Below, one piece after another: positions 22,683 through 30,939 of a stretch of DNA of 64,000 bases. A program made the translations under genes and the position numbers. Numbering within the stretch: position 1 is the stretch's first letter; each line of letters starts with the position of its first letter. Source of the stretch: Streptomyces sp. NBC_00708 (GTDB lineage: Bacteria; Actinomycetota; Actinomycetes; Streptomycetales; Streptomycetaceae). The notes under the pieces were generated by a model that saw nothing but the letters and a program-made list of their open reading frames with translations, was not told the origin of the DNA and did not search any database. The stretch covers positions 5,394,001-5,458,000 of the forward strand of contig CP108997.1 in NCBI GenBank assembly GCA_036226585.1. Reading direction: 5' to 3'.

Positions 22683-23996
22683 ATGGTCACCCACATAGGC
22701 GAGACTTGCTCCGTGGCACCCACAGACGAGACCGCTCAGATCCAGCCGCCCAGCACGCCGCCCGTACCACCGGCTCCGCCGTCCGGCGCCGGGCCCGCCC
22801 GCATGCCCGCCTGGCTGCCGCGTGCCATGGTCCTCGCCCTCGCGCTCTACGCCTGCTTCCGGCTCGGCAGCTGGGCGTTCGACCAGCTCATCGGCCTGCT
22901 CATCAATGTGCTGATCGCCTTCTTCCTGGCGCTCGCCATCGAGCCCGCCGTGAGCCGGATGTCGGCCCGCGGCATGCGCCGGGGGCTCGCCACCTTCCTG
23001 GTCTTCCTCCTCGTGCTGGTGGCCGGGGCCGGTTTCGTCTTCCTGCTCGGCTCGATGCTCGCGGGCCAGATCGTCGACATGGTGGAGGACTTCCCGAAGT
23101 ACCTCGACTCGGTGATCAACTGGGTCAACCAGTCTTTCCACACGGAACTCTCCCGCGTCGAGGTCCAGGACAGCCTGCTGCACTCCGACTGGCTGCAGAA
23201 GTACGTCCAGAACAGCGCGACCGGTGTGCTCGACGTCTCGGCGACGGTCCTCGGGGGCCTCTTCAGACTGCTGACGATCTTCCTGTTCTCGTTCTACTTC
23301 GCGGCCGACGGCCCCAGGCTGCGCCGCGGGCTGTGCTCCGTGCTGCCGCCCGCCCGGCAGGCCGAGGTGCTGCGGGCCTGGGAGATCGCGGTCGACAAGA
23401 CGGGCGGCTACCTCTACTCGCGCGGCCTGATGGCGCTCATCTCCGGCATCGCGCACTACATCCTGCTGGCCGCCCTCGGAGTGCCGTACGCGCCGGCGCT
23501 CGCGGTCTGGGTCGGACTCGTCTCCCAGTTCATCCCCACGATCGGCACGTATCTCGCGGGCGCCCTGCCGATGCTGATCGCCTTCACCGTCGACCCCTGG
23601 TACGCGCTGTGGGTCCTCGGCTTCGTCGTGGTGTACCAGCAGTTCGAGAACTACATGCTCCAGCCGAAGCTGACCGCGAAGACGGTGGACATCCACCCCG
23701 CGGTGGCGTTCGGCTCGGTCATCGCGGGTACGGCACTGATGGGGGCCGTCGGCGCGCTGATCGCCATCCCGGCCGTGGCCACGCTCCAGGCGTTCCTCGG
23801 CGCGTACGTGAAGCGGTACGACGTCACGGACGACCCGCGCGTCCACGGCAGCCGCCCCGGCGTGCGGGGCGAGCCCCTGTGGACGCGGCTGAGGCGGATG
23901 CGTACCGCCTTCGCGGGCGAGGACGACGGGGAGGCGGACGGCCGCGAGCCGGAGGGCACGCAGCGGCCGGACGGGCCTTCCGGGCCGAGCGCCTGA
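22683..23996 (+). CDS. AI-2E (PerM/YdiK) family membrane transporter
   Basis: 437 residues from the ATG at 22683; a GTG at 22713 is an equally credible start. After a Pro-rich cytoplasmic N-terminus there are about eight transmembrane helices. Family hallmarks are the long extracytoplasmic loop after helix 3 and VWVGLVSQFIPTIGTYLAGALPML, then VVYQQFENYMLQPKL. Members are secondary transporters of diverse or unknown substrates; the AI-2 name is historical. The C-terminus is acidic and low-complexity. It sits between the DUF3046 gene and recA, a common actinobacterial arrangement. Confidence 0.87.
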   Translation: MVTHIGETCSVAPTDETAQIQPPSTPPVPPAPPSGAGPARMPAWLPRAMVLALALYACFRLGSWAFDQLIGLLINVLIAFFLALAIEPAVSRMSARGMRRGLATFLVFLLVLVAGAGFVFLLGSMLAGQIVDMVEDFPKYLDSVINWVNQSFHTELSRVEVQDSLLHSDWLQKYVQNSATGVLDVSATVLGGLFRLLTIFLFSFYFAADGPRLRRGLCSVLPPARQAEVLRAWEIAVDKTGGYLYSRGLMALISGIAHYILLAALGVPYAPALAVWVGLVSQFIPTIGTYLAGALPMLIAFTVDPWYALWVLGFVVVYQQFENYMLQPKLTAKTVDIHPAVAFGSVIAGTALMGAVGALIAIPAVATLQAFLGAYVKRYDVTDDPRVHGSRPGVRGEPLWTRLRRMRTAFAGEDDGEADGREPEGTQRPDGPSGPSA

Positions 23997-24069
23997 GAGG
24001 ACGCCCGGAGGCCCGCCGCCCGCTCTCGTCAGGCCGCCGGGCGGTCCGCCGCGGGGCGGCGGGGTGCGC

Positions 24070-24099
24070 TTGACACTAAAATCGAACATCCATTCTCAT
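24070..24099 (+). promoter_or_regulatory. recA promoter with embedded SOS (LexA) box
   Basis: TTGACA at 24070-24075 is a consensus -35. The LexA operator GAACATCCATTC (24084-24095), one base off the Gram-positive GAAC-N4-GTTC box, fills the spacer and runs into the -10 region (about 24093-24098). LexA binding here would block polymerase; DNA damage would relieve it through RecA-stimulated LexA cleavage. About 140 bp upstream of the recA ATG. Confidence 0.85.
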
Positions 24100-24235
24100 G
24101 GGATTCCGGCCGGGTTTTCCCGGGCCCGACCGTGGAGTTGTCCACAGGCCGGGAGGACGTCGAGGCCCATTGTCAGTGGCAGGGGTTAGCGTCTTTGACG
24201 TGAAGCGATCGACTCAAGCAAATCGGGTGGAACCC

Positions 24236-25363
24236 ATGGCAGGAACCGACCGCGAGAAGGCGCTGGACGCCGCACTCGCACAGATTGAACGGCAATTCGG
24301 CAAGGGCGCGGTGATGCGCCTCGGCGAGCGGCCGAACGAGCCCATCGAGGTGATTCCCACCGGGTCCACCGCGCTCGACGTCGCGCTCGGCGTCGGCGGC
24401 CTGCCGCGCGGCCGTGTGGTGGAGGTGTACGGACCGGAGTCCTCCGGTAAGACGACGCTGACGCTGCACGCGGTGGCGAACGCACAGCGGCTCGGCGGCT
24501 CGGTGGCCTTCATCGACGCGGAGCACGCCCTCGACCCCGAGTACGCGAAGAAGCTCGGCGTCGACATCGACAGCCTCATCCTGTCCCAGCCGGACAACGG
24601 TGAGCAGGCCCTCGAGATCGTCGACATGCTGGTCCGCTCGGGCGCCCTCGACCTGATCGTCATCGACTCCGTCGCGGCCCTGGTGCCGCGCGCGGAGATC
24701 GAGGGCGAGATGGGCGACTCGCACGTGGGTCTCCAGGCCCGCCTGATGAGCCAGGCGCTCCGGAAGATCACCAGCGCGCTCAACCAGTCCAAGACCACCG
24801 CGATCTTCATCAACCAGCTCCGCGAGAAGATCGGTGTGATGTTCGGCTCGCCGGAGACCACCACCGGTGGCCGCGCGCTCAAGTTCTACGCCTCGGTGCG
24901 CCTCGACATCCGCCGCATCGAGACGCTCAAGGACGGCACCGACGCGGTCGGCAACCGCACCCGCGTCAAGGTCGTGAAGAACAAGGTCGCGCCGCCCTTC
25001 AAGCAGGCCGAGTTCGACATCCTCTACGGCCAGGGCATCAGCCGCGAGGGCGGTCTGATCGACATGGGCGTGGAGCACGGCTTCGTCCGCAAGGCCGGCG
25101 CCTGGTACACGTACGAGGGCGACCAGCTCGGCCAGGGCAAGGAGAACGCCCGCAACTTCCTCAAGGACAATCCCGACCTCGCCAACGAGATCGAGAAGAA
25201 GATCCTGGTGAAGCTGGGCGTCGGGGTCCAGCCCGAGGACGCCTCCGCCGAGACCGGTGCGGACGCGGCGGGCGCGGCGGCTCCGGCCGAGGGTGCGGCG
25301 AAGCCGGCGACGGCCGCTGCCGGCAAGAGCAAGCCGGCCAAGGCGGCCGCGGCCAAGAGCTGA
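24236..25363 (+). CDS. recA: Recombinase RecA
   Basis: 375-residue RecA; forms ATP-dependent filaments on single-stranded DNA for recombination and LexA cleavage. Walker [10 protein letters not shown] at 66-74. Loop regions [29 protein letters not shown] and [21 protein letters not shown] are intact. The C-terminal tail is Ala/Lys/Gly-rich. The ATG at 24236 was chosen because [14 protein letters not shown] is the conserved N-terminus. SOS box in the promoter; recX begins 4 bp after the stop. Confidence 0.99.
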   Translation: MAGTDREKALDAALAQIERQFGKGAVMRLGERPNEPIEVIPTGSTALDVALGVGGLPRGRVVEVYGPESSGKTTLTLHAVANAQRLGGSVAFIDAEHALDPEYAKKLGVDIDSLILSQPDNGEQALEIVDMLVRSGALDLIVIDSVAALVPRAEIEGEMGDSHVGLQARLMSQALRKITSALNQSKTTAIFINQLREKIGVMFGSPETTTGGRALKFYASVRLDIRRIETLKDGTDAVGNRTRVKVVKNKVAPPFKQAEFDILYGQGISREGGLIDMGVEHGFVRKAGAWYTYEGDQLGQGKENARNFLKDNPDLANEIEKKILVKLGVGVQPEDASAETGADAAGAAAPAEGAAKPATAAAGKSKPAKAAAAKS

Positions 25364-25366
25364 GCC

Positions 25367-26008
25367 GTGACGCGTCGTACGGAATGGCCGGACAGCGCCG
25401 CCGATCCCGGCGGGGCCTCCGGATCCGGTGAGGGAACGGGACGCCGTTCCCGCTCCCGGTCCAGTGACAGCGGTTCCCCCTCTTCGTCGAGGGCCGAGAA
25501 GGGGGAACCGCGCGACCCCGTCGAGCGTGCACGCAACATCTGTCTGCGCCTGCTCACCGGCACACCGCGCACCCGTAAACAGCTCGCGGACGCCCTGCGC
25601 AAGCGGGAGATCCCGGACGAGGCGGCCGAGGAGGTGCTGTCCCGCTTCGAGGACGTCGGACTGATCGACGACGCCGCGTTCGCCGACGCCTGGGTGGAGT
25701 CCCGGCACCACGGCCGCGGGCTCGCCCGCCGCGCGCTGGTCCGCGAGCTGCGGACCAAGGGCGTGGACGCGGCGGTCATCGACGAAGCCGTCGGACAGCT
25801 CGACTCCGAGCAGGAGGAGGAGACCGCGCGGGAGCTCGTGGCCCGCAAGCTCCGGTCCACCCGTGGCCTGGACCGCGACAAACGGCTGCGCCGTCTCGCG
25901 GGCATGCTCGCCCGCAAGGGGTACGGCGAGGGAATGGCCCTGCGCGTGGTGCGCCGGGCGCTGGAGGAAGAGGGGGAGGACACGGAAGGGCTGGACGAGC
26001 CCTTCTGA
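25367..26008 (+). CDS. recX: Regulatory protein RecX
   Basis: 213 residues, GTG start four bases past the recA stop, so it is co-transcribed. The RecX core of three-helix repeats covers about residues 50-205 (ARNICLRLLTGTPRTRKQLADAL, DVGLIDDAAFADAWVESR, DKRLRRLAGMLARKGYGEGMA). RecX binds the RecA filament and restrains recombinase and coprotease activity. The first 45 residues are Ser/Gly/Arg-rich and unconserved, an extension common in Streptomyces. Confidence 0.95.
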   Translation: MTRRTEWPDSAADPGGASGSGEGTGRRSRSRSSDSGSPSSSRAEKGEPRDPVERARNICLRLLTGTPRTRKQLADALRKREIPDEAAEEVLSRFEDVGLIDDAAFADAWVESRHHGRGLARRALVRELRTKGVDAAVIDEAVGQLDSEQEEETARELVARKLRSTRGLDRDKRLRRLAGMLARKGYGEGMALRVVRRALEEEGEDTEGLDEPF

Positions 26009-26039
26009 CGGGTCCGGAACGTCGTGGAAGCGGCGGCCG

Positions 26040-26750
26040 TTACTGGCCCGCGCGGGCCGCGCGGGCGATGGTGGCATCGACCAGGGCGAGGGCGTCCGCG
26101 GCGGTGCGCCCCGGGTAGCGGTTCCACGGGCCGATCAGCCCGGTCCAGCCCTGGGAGCGCAGTTCGGCGATGAGCCAGGCGCCGGCCCGGTCGACCGTGT
26201 CCGCCGAGCCGTAGCCGAGACGGTGCGCGGTGAGCATGGCACCGCAGACGCAGCGTGCGCCCCGGACATCGCGCAGCCGGTACGGGGCGTTCTGCCAGCC
26301 CCACTCCGTGAGGATCTGCCGGGCATGAGCGAGGTGGACGGACGGCCGCACCTCGGTCTGCCCGATGCGCCGCCAGGTGTGGAGCCGGTCGGGCAGCATC
26401 GCCCCGATGCGCCCGGGGAGCGGACGCGTACGCGGTGCGGCGGGGGGCAGCGCGCGGACCGTGTCGGTGATCAGCTGGTCCACCGGCACGGAGAGCAGCG
26501 CGCGCCAGTCGCCGGGGGGCGCCGTCTGCGGGGCGACGGGAGAGCGCTCGGCGGGAGGCACGGGATGCGCCTCGGCCGGTGCGGTGGGCTGCGGCGGGGC
26601 GACCGGGCGGGCGGCGGCGGGGGCGGCCTCGGGGGCGGCGGCCGGGACGGTCAGATCCCAGCCGGTGACGATCTGCTGCCAGGCGTCCGTGTCGTGGAGG
26701 CGCGCGGCCTGGGCGTCGAGTTCCTCGGGGGTGAGGGCGGTCGTCGGCAT
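26040..26750 (-). CDS. DUF6197-like hypothetical protein
   Basis: 236 residues, ATG at 26750. Residues 1-50 form a small helical region; about 45-90 are Ala/Pro-rich and probably disordered. The C-terminal half resembles the actinobacterial DUF6197 family: HLAHARQILTEWGWQNAP, GARCVCGAML and GPWNRYPGRTAADALALVDA. Function unknown. Convergent with recX and divergent from the ArsR gene, with the minisatellite in between. The frame stays open to 27248, but that extension only translates the repeat array. Confidence 0.75.
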   Translation of the reverse strand: MPTTALTPEELDAQAARLHDTDAWQQIVTGWDLTVPAAAPEAAPAAARPVAPPQPTAPAEAHPVPPAERSPVAPQTAPPGDWRALLSVPVDQLITDTVRALPPAAPRTRPLPGRIGAMLPDRLHTWRRIGQTEVRPSVHLAHARQILTEWGWQNAPYRLRDVRGARCVCGAMLTAHRLGYGSADTVDRAGAWLIAELRSQGWTGLIGPWNRYPGRTAADALALVDATIARAARAGQ

Positions 26751-26933
26751 CGGTGGGTGCTCCCCGTCGTAGCGGCGGTCCGGCGCCCTGACGGCGCTTC
26801 GGCGTGCCGGCGGACGGGCCGGATGCGCCATGAGCAGCCCCGCTCGCCGTGAGGCGAATGTCCGTCCGGTGACCGGATCGCTCCACCGGAGCGGTGCCAT
26901 ACGGGTGTGTCGCGGCGCATTCAGGTCGAGCGG

Positions 26934-27183
26934 GCGCCCACCGCCGACGGGACAGGGAGACGGACACGCGATCTGCTCGCGCCCACCGCCGACGGGACAG
27001 GGAGACGGACACGCGATCTGCTCGCGCCCACCGCCGACGGGACAGGGAGACGGACACGCGATCGGCTCGCGCCCACTGCCGACGGGGCAGGGGACCGGAC
27101 ACTCGATCGGCCCGCGCCCACTGCCGACGGGGCAGGGGACCGGACACTCGATCGGCCCGCGCCCGCTGCCGACGGGAGACCGG
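26934..27183. repeat. 45-bp minisatellite, five full copies and one partial
   Basis: Head-to-tail copies begin at 26934, 26979, 27024, 27069, 27114 and 27159 (partial). Copies 1 and 2 are identical; copy 3 differs from them by one base; copies 4 and 5 are identical to each other and form a second subtype. Each A-type unit contains an inverted repeat CGCGA-N5-TCGCG. Because 45 is divisible by three, frames stay open on both strands. It lies in the 515-bp gap between the divergent DUF6197-like and ArsR-type genes. The rest of that gap (26751-26933) holds nothing recognised. Confidence 0.95.
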
Positions 27184-27184
27184 G

Positions 27185-27210
27185 CCGTACGGGGGACAAC
27201 CCCCGTACGG
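27185..27210 (+). promoter_or_regulatory. Hairpin downstream of the minisatellite
   Basis: Perfect 11-bp stem CCGTACGGGGG/CCCCCGTACGG with loop ACAA, 56 bp before the ArsR start. It may stop transcription coming out of the repeats or form a 5' UTR structure; sequence alone cannot decide. Confidence 0.5.
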
Positions 27211-27228
27211 AGACGCCGGAATGCTCCA

Positions 27229-27248
27229 GTGCACAGACATCTGTGCAC
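27229..27248. promoter_or_regulatory. Palindromic operator upstream of the ArsR-type regulator
   Basis: Nine-base arms GTGCACAGA and TCTGTGCAC separated by CA, ending 17 bp before the ATG at 27266. Size, symmetry and position fit an autoregulatory site for the winged-helix protein encoded next. Confidence 0.75.
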
Positions 27249-27265
27249 AGAGCAGTGTGTGAGGC

Positions 27266-27919
27266 ATGCCAGAGAAGCCCGGTGGAACCGAGATCTCGGA
27301 GCTGGCCGCGCTCAAGGCGCTCGCCCAGCCCCGACGCCAGCAGATCCTTCAGCACCTCACCCTGCACGGCCCGGCGACCTCCGCGATCCTCGCCCGCGCC
27401 CTGGGACTGAACACCGGCGCGACCAGTTACCACCTGCGCGAACTGGCCCGCTACGGCTTCGTGGCCGACACCGCGCCGCAGGAGCCGGCCGGGCGCCGGG
27501 CCAGGTGGTGGCGGGCCGTTCCCGGAGACCGCCGCTTCCCGCCGCCGTCCCGCCGCACGCCCGAACTGCGCCTCGTCATCGACGAGCTGAACCGGCACGC
27601 GTACGCCGCCGACCTCGCTCTCTTCGAACGCCTCCAGCGTGAGAGCGCCGACGCGGCGGAGGCCGACACCCCCGACGAGTGGGCCGACGCCTTCGCGTAC
27701 TCGCGCGGTGCCCTGAGCCTCACGCTCCCCGAACTCCGCGCGTTCTTCGAGGAGTACATCGCCCTCATGAACCGCTACCGGCGCCCCGGGGCCGAGACCG
27801 CACCGGGCGCCCGGACGGTCCACACCCGCCTGCTCGCCTTCCCGGACCCGGGCGCGGACGCCCCCGGATCCCCCGCCTCCTTCCTCCGTACCGACCGACC
27901 AGAGACGGACGCCTCATGA
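27266..27919 (+). CDS. ArsR-type winged-helix transcriptional regulator
   Basis: 217 residues. The winged helix covers about 10-80 (LKALAQPRRQQILQHLTLHGPATSAI, then ALGLNTGATSYHLRELARYGFV). No metal-binding Cys cluster is seen; the helical C-terminal half (about 100-180) is likely for dimerisation or ligand binding, as in the HTH_20 subgroup that controls neighbouring transporters. The stop overlaps the permease ATG (ATGA), so regulator and permease are coupled. The palindrome just upstream is its probable operator. Confidence 0.87.
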   Translation: MPEKPGGTEISELAALKALAQPRRQQILQHLTLHGPATSAILARALGLNTGATSYHLRELARYGFVADTAPQEPAGRRARWWRAVPGDRRFPPPSRRTPELRLVIDELNRHAYAADLALFERLQRESADAAEADTPDEWADAFAYSRGALSLTLPELRAFFEEYIALMNRYRRPGAETAPGARTVHTRLLAFPDPGADAPGSPASFLRTDRPETDAS

Positions 27920-30462
27920 TGCTGCGCTATGCCCTGCGGACGATCCGGCACCGCAAGGCGGGATTCCTCGGGGCGTTCCTCGCCCTCATGTGCGCCGCCG
28001 CCCTCGTCACCGCCTGCGGCACCCTGCTGGAGACCGGTCTGCGCGGACGGATCACCACCGAGCGGTACGCGGCGACCCCGCTGATCGTCTCGGCCGACCA
28101 GAACGTCCACCGCACGACCGTCAAGCACAAGGGCAACGGCAAGACGAAGACCAAGCACAAGGCGAAGCCCGTCGCCGAGCGTGCCTGGCTGCCCGCCGCC
28201 ACCGCCGACCGGCTCCGCACCCTGCCGGGCGTCCGCACGGTCGTTCCGGAGCTGACCTTCCTCGCCCAGCCGCTCGGCCTCCGGGGCGACGACGGCCTCC
28301 CGTCCTACGGGCACGCCTGGTCGTCCGCCCCGCTGACCCCCTTCGCCCTGACCGCGGGCCGTGCCCCCGCCTCCGCCGACGAGGTGGTGATCGACAGGGC
28401 CCTCGCCGCACGGGCGGGCCTGGCGACGGGTGCCCGGATCACCGTGCAGTCGACCAGCGCCCCGCGCACGTACCGTGTCAGCGGCATCGCGGCGCCCAGG
28501 GGACAGGGCGAACTCCGGCAGCAGAGTTCACTGTTCTTCTCCGCCGCGGAGGCCGAGCGCCTGGCGGACCGTGCGGGCCAGGTCACCGCACTCGGCGTCA
28601 TGCCCCAGCCCGGTACGGATCTCGGCACGCTGAAGCAGCGGGCCGAGGCCGCGCTCGACGGCACCACCGCCCAGGTGGCCACGGGCGACGGACGCGGGCC
28701 GGTCGAGTTCCTCGATGCCGCGGGCGCCCGGGTCAAGCTGGTCTCGATGGGCGGGGCCATGGGCGGCACCTCGCTGCTGGTCGCCGTGCTCGTGGTCGTC
28801 GGGACGTTCGCGCTCTCCGTCCAGCAGCGCCACCGCGAGCTGGCCCTGCTCCGTACCATCGCCGCCACCTCGCGGCAGATCCGCCGGCTGCTCGGCCGCG
28901 AGGCCCTGGTCGTCGGGGCCTTCGCCGGGGTCCTGGGCGCGCTCGCCGGACTGCCGCTCGCCGCGTGGCTGCACGGCCGGTTCGTCGCCATGGGTGTGGT
29001 CCCGCCGACCCTGGAGCGGACCGCCGGGGTCTTTCCCGCCGTCGCCGCCCTTGCCGTCACCCTGCTCGGTGCCTGGGCCGCCGCCCGGATCTCCGGCCGC
29101 CGGATCGCCGGGCTGCGTCCGGCCGAGGCGATGGCCGAGTCCGCGGCCGAGCGCCGCCGTCCGGCACCGGGCCGGACCCTCGTGGGGCTGATCCTGCTCG
29201 CCGGCGGTGGTGTGCTGGTCGGCGTCCTGAGCGTGCTGCACACCGAGGCCGCCTCGACGCCCGTCACCTTCCTGGCGGTGGTGGTGCTGGCCACGGCGGT
29301 CTCGCTGCTCGGCCCCTTCCTCGTCCGGGCCGCCGCCTTCCTGATGTCGGGTGTGCTCCGGCGGACCGGCCCGATGAGCACCCTGGCCACCGCGAACCTC
29401 CGCGGGAACTCCACCCGGATGGCCTCCGTCGTCACCCCGCTCACCCTGCTCATCGGCATGACCTGCACGGTTCTCTTCCTCCAGCCGACCGTCGACGATG
29501 CCGCGCGCACCCAGGCCAGGGAGGGCACTCGCGCCACCTGGGTGCTCGGCGCGCGGGGCCCGGGTGTCTCCTCGGCCGCGGCCGAGGCGGTCCGCGCGAC
29601 TCCCGGCGTCACCGCGGCGACGGAGGTGGTGCGCACCACGGTGCGGGTCGGGCTGGAGAAGTACGCGGCGCAGGGCGTCACCGGGGCGGGCCTCACCCGC
29701 ACCTGGGACCCGGACGTGACGAGCGGTTCCCTCGCCGCGTTCGCCGCGAACGGGCGGTCCGCCGCGATCAGCGAACTGGCCGCCGACCGCCTCGGACTGC
29801 GTCCCGGCAGCGAACTGAAGCTGCACCTCGGCGACGGCACTCCCGCCACCCTCACGGTCGCCGCCGTCTACCGACGCGGCCTCGGTTTCGGGGACCTGAC
29901 CCTGCCGCACGACCTGGTCGCACGGCACATGGACAACCCGCTGGCCGCGACGGTGATGGTGGCCGGTGCGGCATCCGAAGCCCAGCTGTCCGCCGCCGTC
30001 AGGAGGTTCCCCGGCGTCACTGTCGTCGCCCCGGCCGTCGCCGACCGGCTCCAGGCGGACCGGCAGCAGGAGAACGCCGAGGTCAACCTGCTCGCCATGG
30101 GGCTCGTCCTCGCCTTCACCGCCATCGCCGTCGTCAACACGCTGGCCATGTCCGTCTCCGAGCGGTTCCGCGAGTTCGCCCTCCTGCGGCTCGCCGGGGC
30201 CACCCGCCGCCAGGTGCTGCGGATGCTCCGGACCGAGACCCTGTCGGTCCTGGTCATGGCCACCGCTCTCGGCACCGGCATCGCGCTCGCCGTGCTGACC
30301 GCCTTCAGCATCGGAATGACGGGCGGCGCGGCGCCCGGTGTGCTGCCGCTGGTGTACGGGACCGTGGTGGGCGTCGCCGCCCTGCTCGCCCTGATCGCCA
30401 CGGCGCTGCCCGGCCGGTTCGCGCTGCGGACCCGGCCGGTGGAGGCGGCCGCCGGGCGGTGA
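27916..30462 (+). CDS. FtsX-family ABC transporter permease (MacB-like), no adjacent ATPase
   Basis: 848 residues with two FtsX permease modules. N-terminal helix (about 16-34) and a large extracytoplasmic domain, then helices at about 285-400, a central helix pair (about 420-490), a second extracytoplasmic domain, and a final helix group (about 730-840, AMSVSERFREFALLRLAGATRRQV). Such permeases normally pair with a LolD/MacB-type ATPase to export lipids, peptides or drugs, or to sense antimicrobials. No ATPase gene is adjacent. A Lys-rich insert at residues 70-84 (KHKGNGKTKTKHKAK) is unusual. ATG overlaps the regulator stop. Confidence 0.85.
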   Translation: MMLRYALRTIRHRKAGFLGAFLALMCAAALVTACGTLLETGLRGRITTERYAATPLIVSADQNVHRTTVKHKGNGKTKTKHKAKPVAERAWLPAATADRLRTLPGVRTVVPELTFLAQPLGLRGDDGLPSYGHAWSSAPLTPFALTAGRAPASADEVVIDRALAARAGLATGARITVQSTSAPRTYRVSGIAAPRGQGELRQQSSLFFSAAEAERLADRAGQVTALGVMPQPGTDLGTLKQRAEAALDGTTAQVATGDGRGPVEFLDAAGARVKLVSMGGAMGGTSLLVAVLVVVGTFALSVQQRHRELALLRTIAATSRQIRRLLGREALVVGAFAGVLGALAGLPLAAWLHGRFVAMGVVPPTLERTAGVFPAVAALAVTLLGAWAAARISGRRIAGLRPAEAMAESAAERRRPAPGRTLVGLILLAGGGVLVGVLSVLHTEAASTPVTFLAVVVLATAVSLLGPFLVRAAAFLMSGVLRRTGPMSTLATANLRGNSTRMASVVTPLTLLIGMTCTVLFLQPTVDDAARTQAREGTRATWVLGARGPGVSSAAAEAVRATPGVTAATEVVRTTVRVGLEKYAAQGVTGAGLTRTWDPDVTSGSLAAFAANGRSAAISELAADRLGLRPGSELKLHLGDGTPATLTVAAVYRRGLGFGDLTLPHDLVARHMDNPLAATVMVAGAASEAQLSAAVRRFPGVTVVAPAVADRLQADRQQENAEVNLLAMGLVLAFTAIAVVNTLAMSVSERFREFALLRLAGATRRQVLRMLRTETLSVLVMATALGTGIALAVLTAFSIGMTGGAAPGVLPLVYGTVVGVAALLALIATALPGRFALRTRPVEAAAGR

Positions 30463-30495
30463 CGGGGAGGGGCGGCGGGGCCGCCGGGCGGTGAC

Positions 30496-30528
30496 GGTGA
30501 GGGGGACGGCGGAGGCCGCCCCCTCACC
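30496..30528. terminator. Terminator between the convergent permease and rhodanese genes
   Basis: GGTGAGGGGG-A-CGGC pairs with GCCG-CCCCCTCACC (14 bp, one bulged A) around loop GGAG. It abuts the rhodanese stop and can serve both strands. Confidence 0.75.
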
Positions 30529-30939
30529 TCATGCCTGGACCGGGAGCCCCGCCGCGCGCCAGGCCTGGAAGCCGCCGGCCAGGTCGGTCGCCCGGTAGAG
30601 CCCGAGCCGGTGCAGGGACTCGGCGGCCAGGCTCGACGCGTACCCCTCGTTGCAGATCACCACCACCCGCAAGCCGTGGTCCACCGCCTCCGGAACCCGG
30701 TGGCTTCCCCGCGGGTCGAGCCGCCATTCCAGCTCGTTGCGCTCGATGACCAGTGCCCCGGGGATCAGCCCGTCCCGCTCGCGCAGTTCCGCGTAACGGA
30801 TGTCCACGAGCAGGGCCCCCTCGGCCGCCGCCTCCCACGCCTCCTGCGGGCCGAGCCGTTCGTAGCCGGACCTGACCCGCTCCAGCAGCTCGTCGATCCC
30901 GGGCGGGGTCTCGCCGCCCTCGTGCGGTCCGTGGCTCAC
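30529..30939 (-). CDS. Single-domain rhodanese (thiosulfate/persulfide sulfurtransferase)
   Basis: 136 residues, GTG start overlapping the stop of the cysteine dioxygenase gene (GTGA). Rhodanese domain about 30-132: LLVDIRYAELRERDGLIPGA, then the active loop CNEGYASSLAAESL with the persulfide-carrying cysteine, then DLAGGFQAWRAAGLPV. Tight coupling to the dioxygenase suggests a role in sulfane-sulfur handling during cysteine breakdown. Substrate not known. Confidence 0.9.
   Translation of the reverse strand: MSHGPHEGGETPPGIDELLERVRSGYERLGPQEAWEAAAEGALLVDIRYAELRERDGLIPGALVIERNELEWRLDPRGSHRVPEAVDHGLRVVVICNEGYASSLAAESLHRLGLYRATDLAGGFQAWRAAGLPVQA

Noticed and set aside
26934..27183. CRISPR array
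   Set aside because: The units are directly adjacent with no unique spacers, and there are no cas genes.
26040..27248. 402-residue open frame on the minus strand running through the minisatellite into the DUF6197-like gene
   Set aside because: The extra N-terminus is only the translated 45-bp repeats plus regulatory sequence, and it runs over the ArsR operator. The ATG at 26750 gives a sensible protein.
28528..29928. Long minus-strand open frames inside the permease gene
   Set aside because: Codon-bias shadows with no recognisable domain; the plus-strand permease has clear membrane helices.
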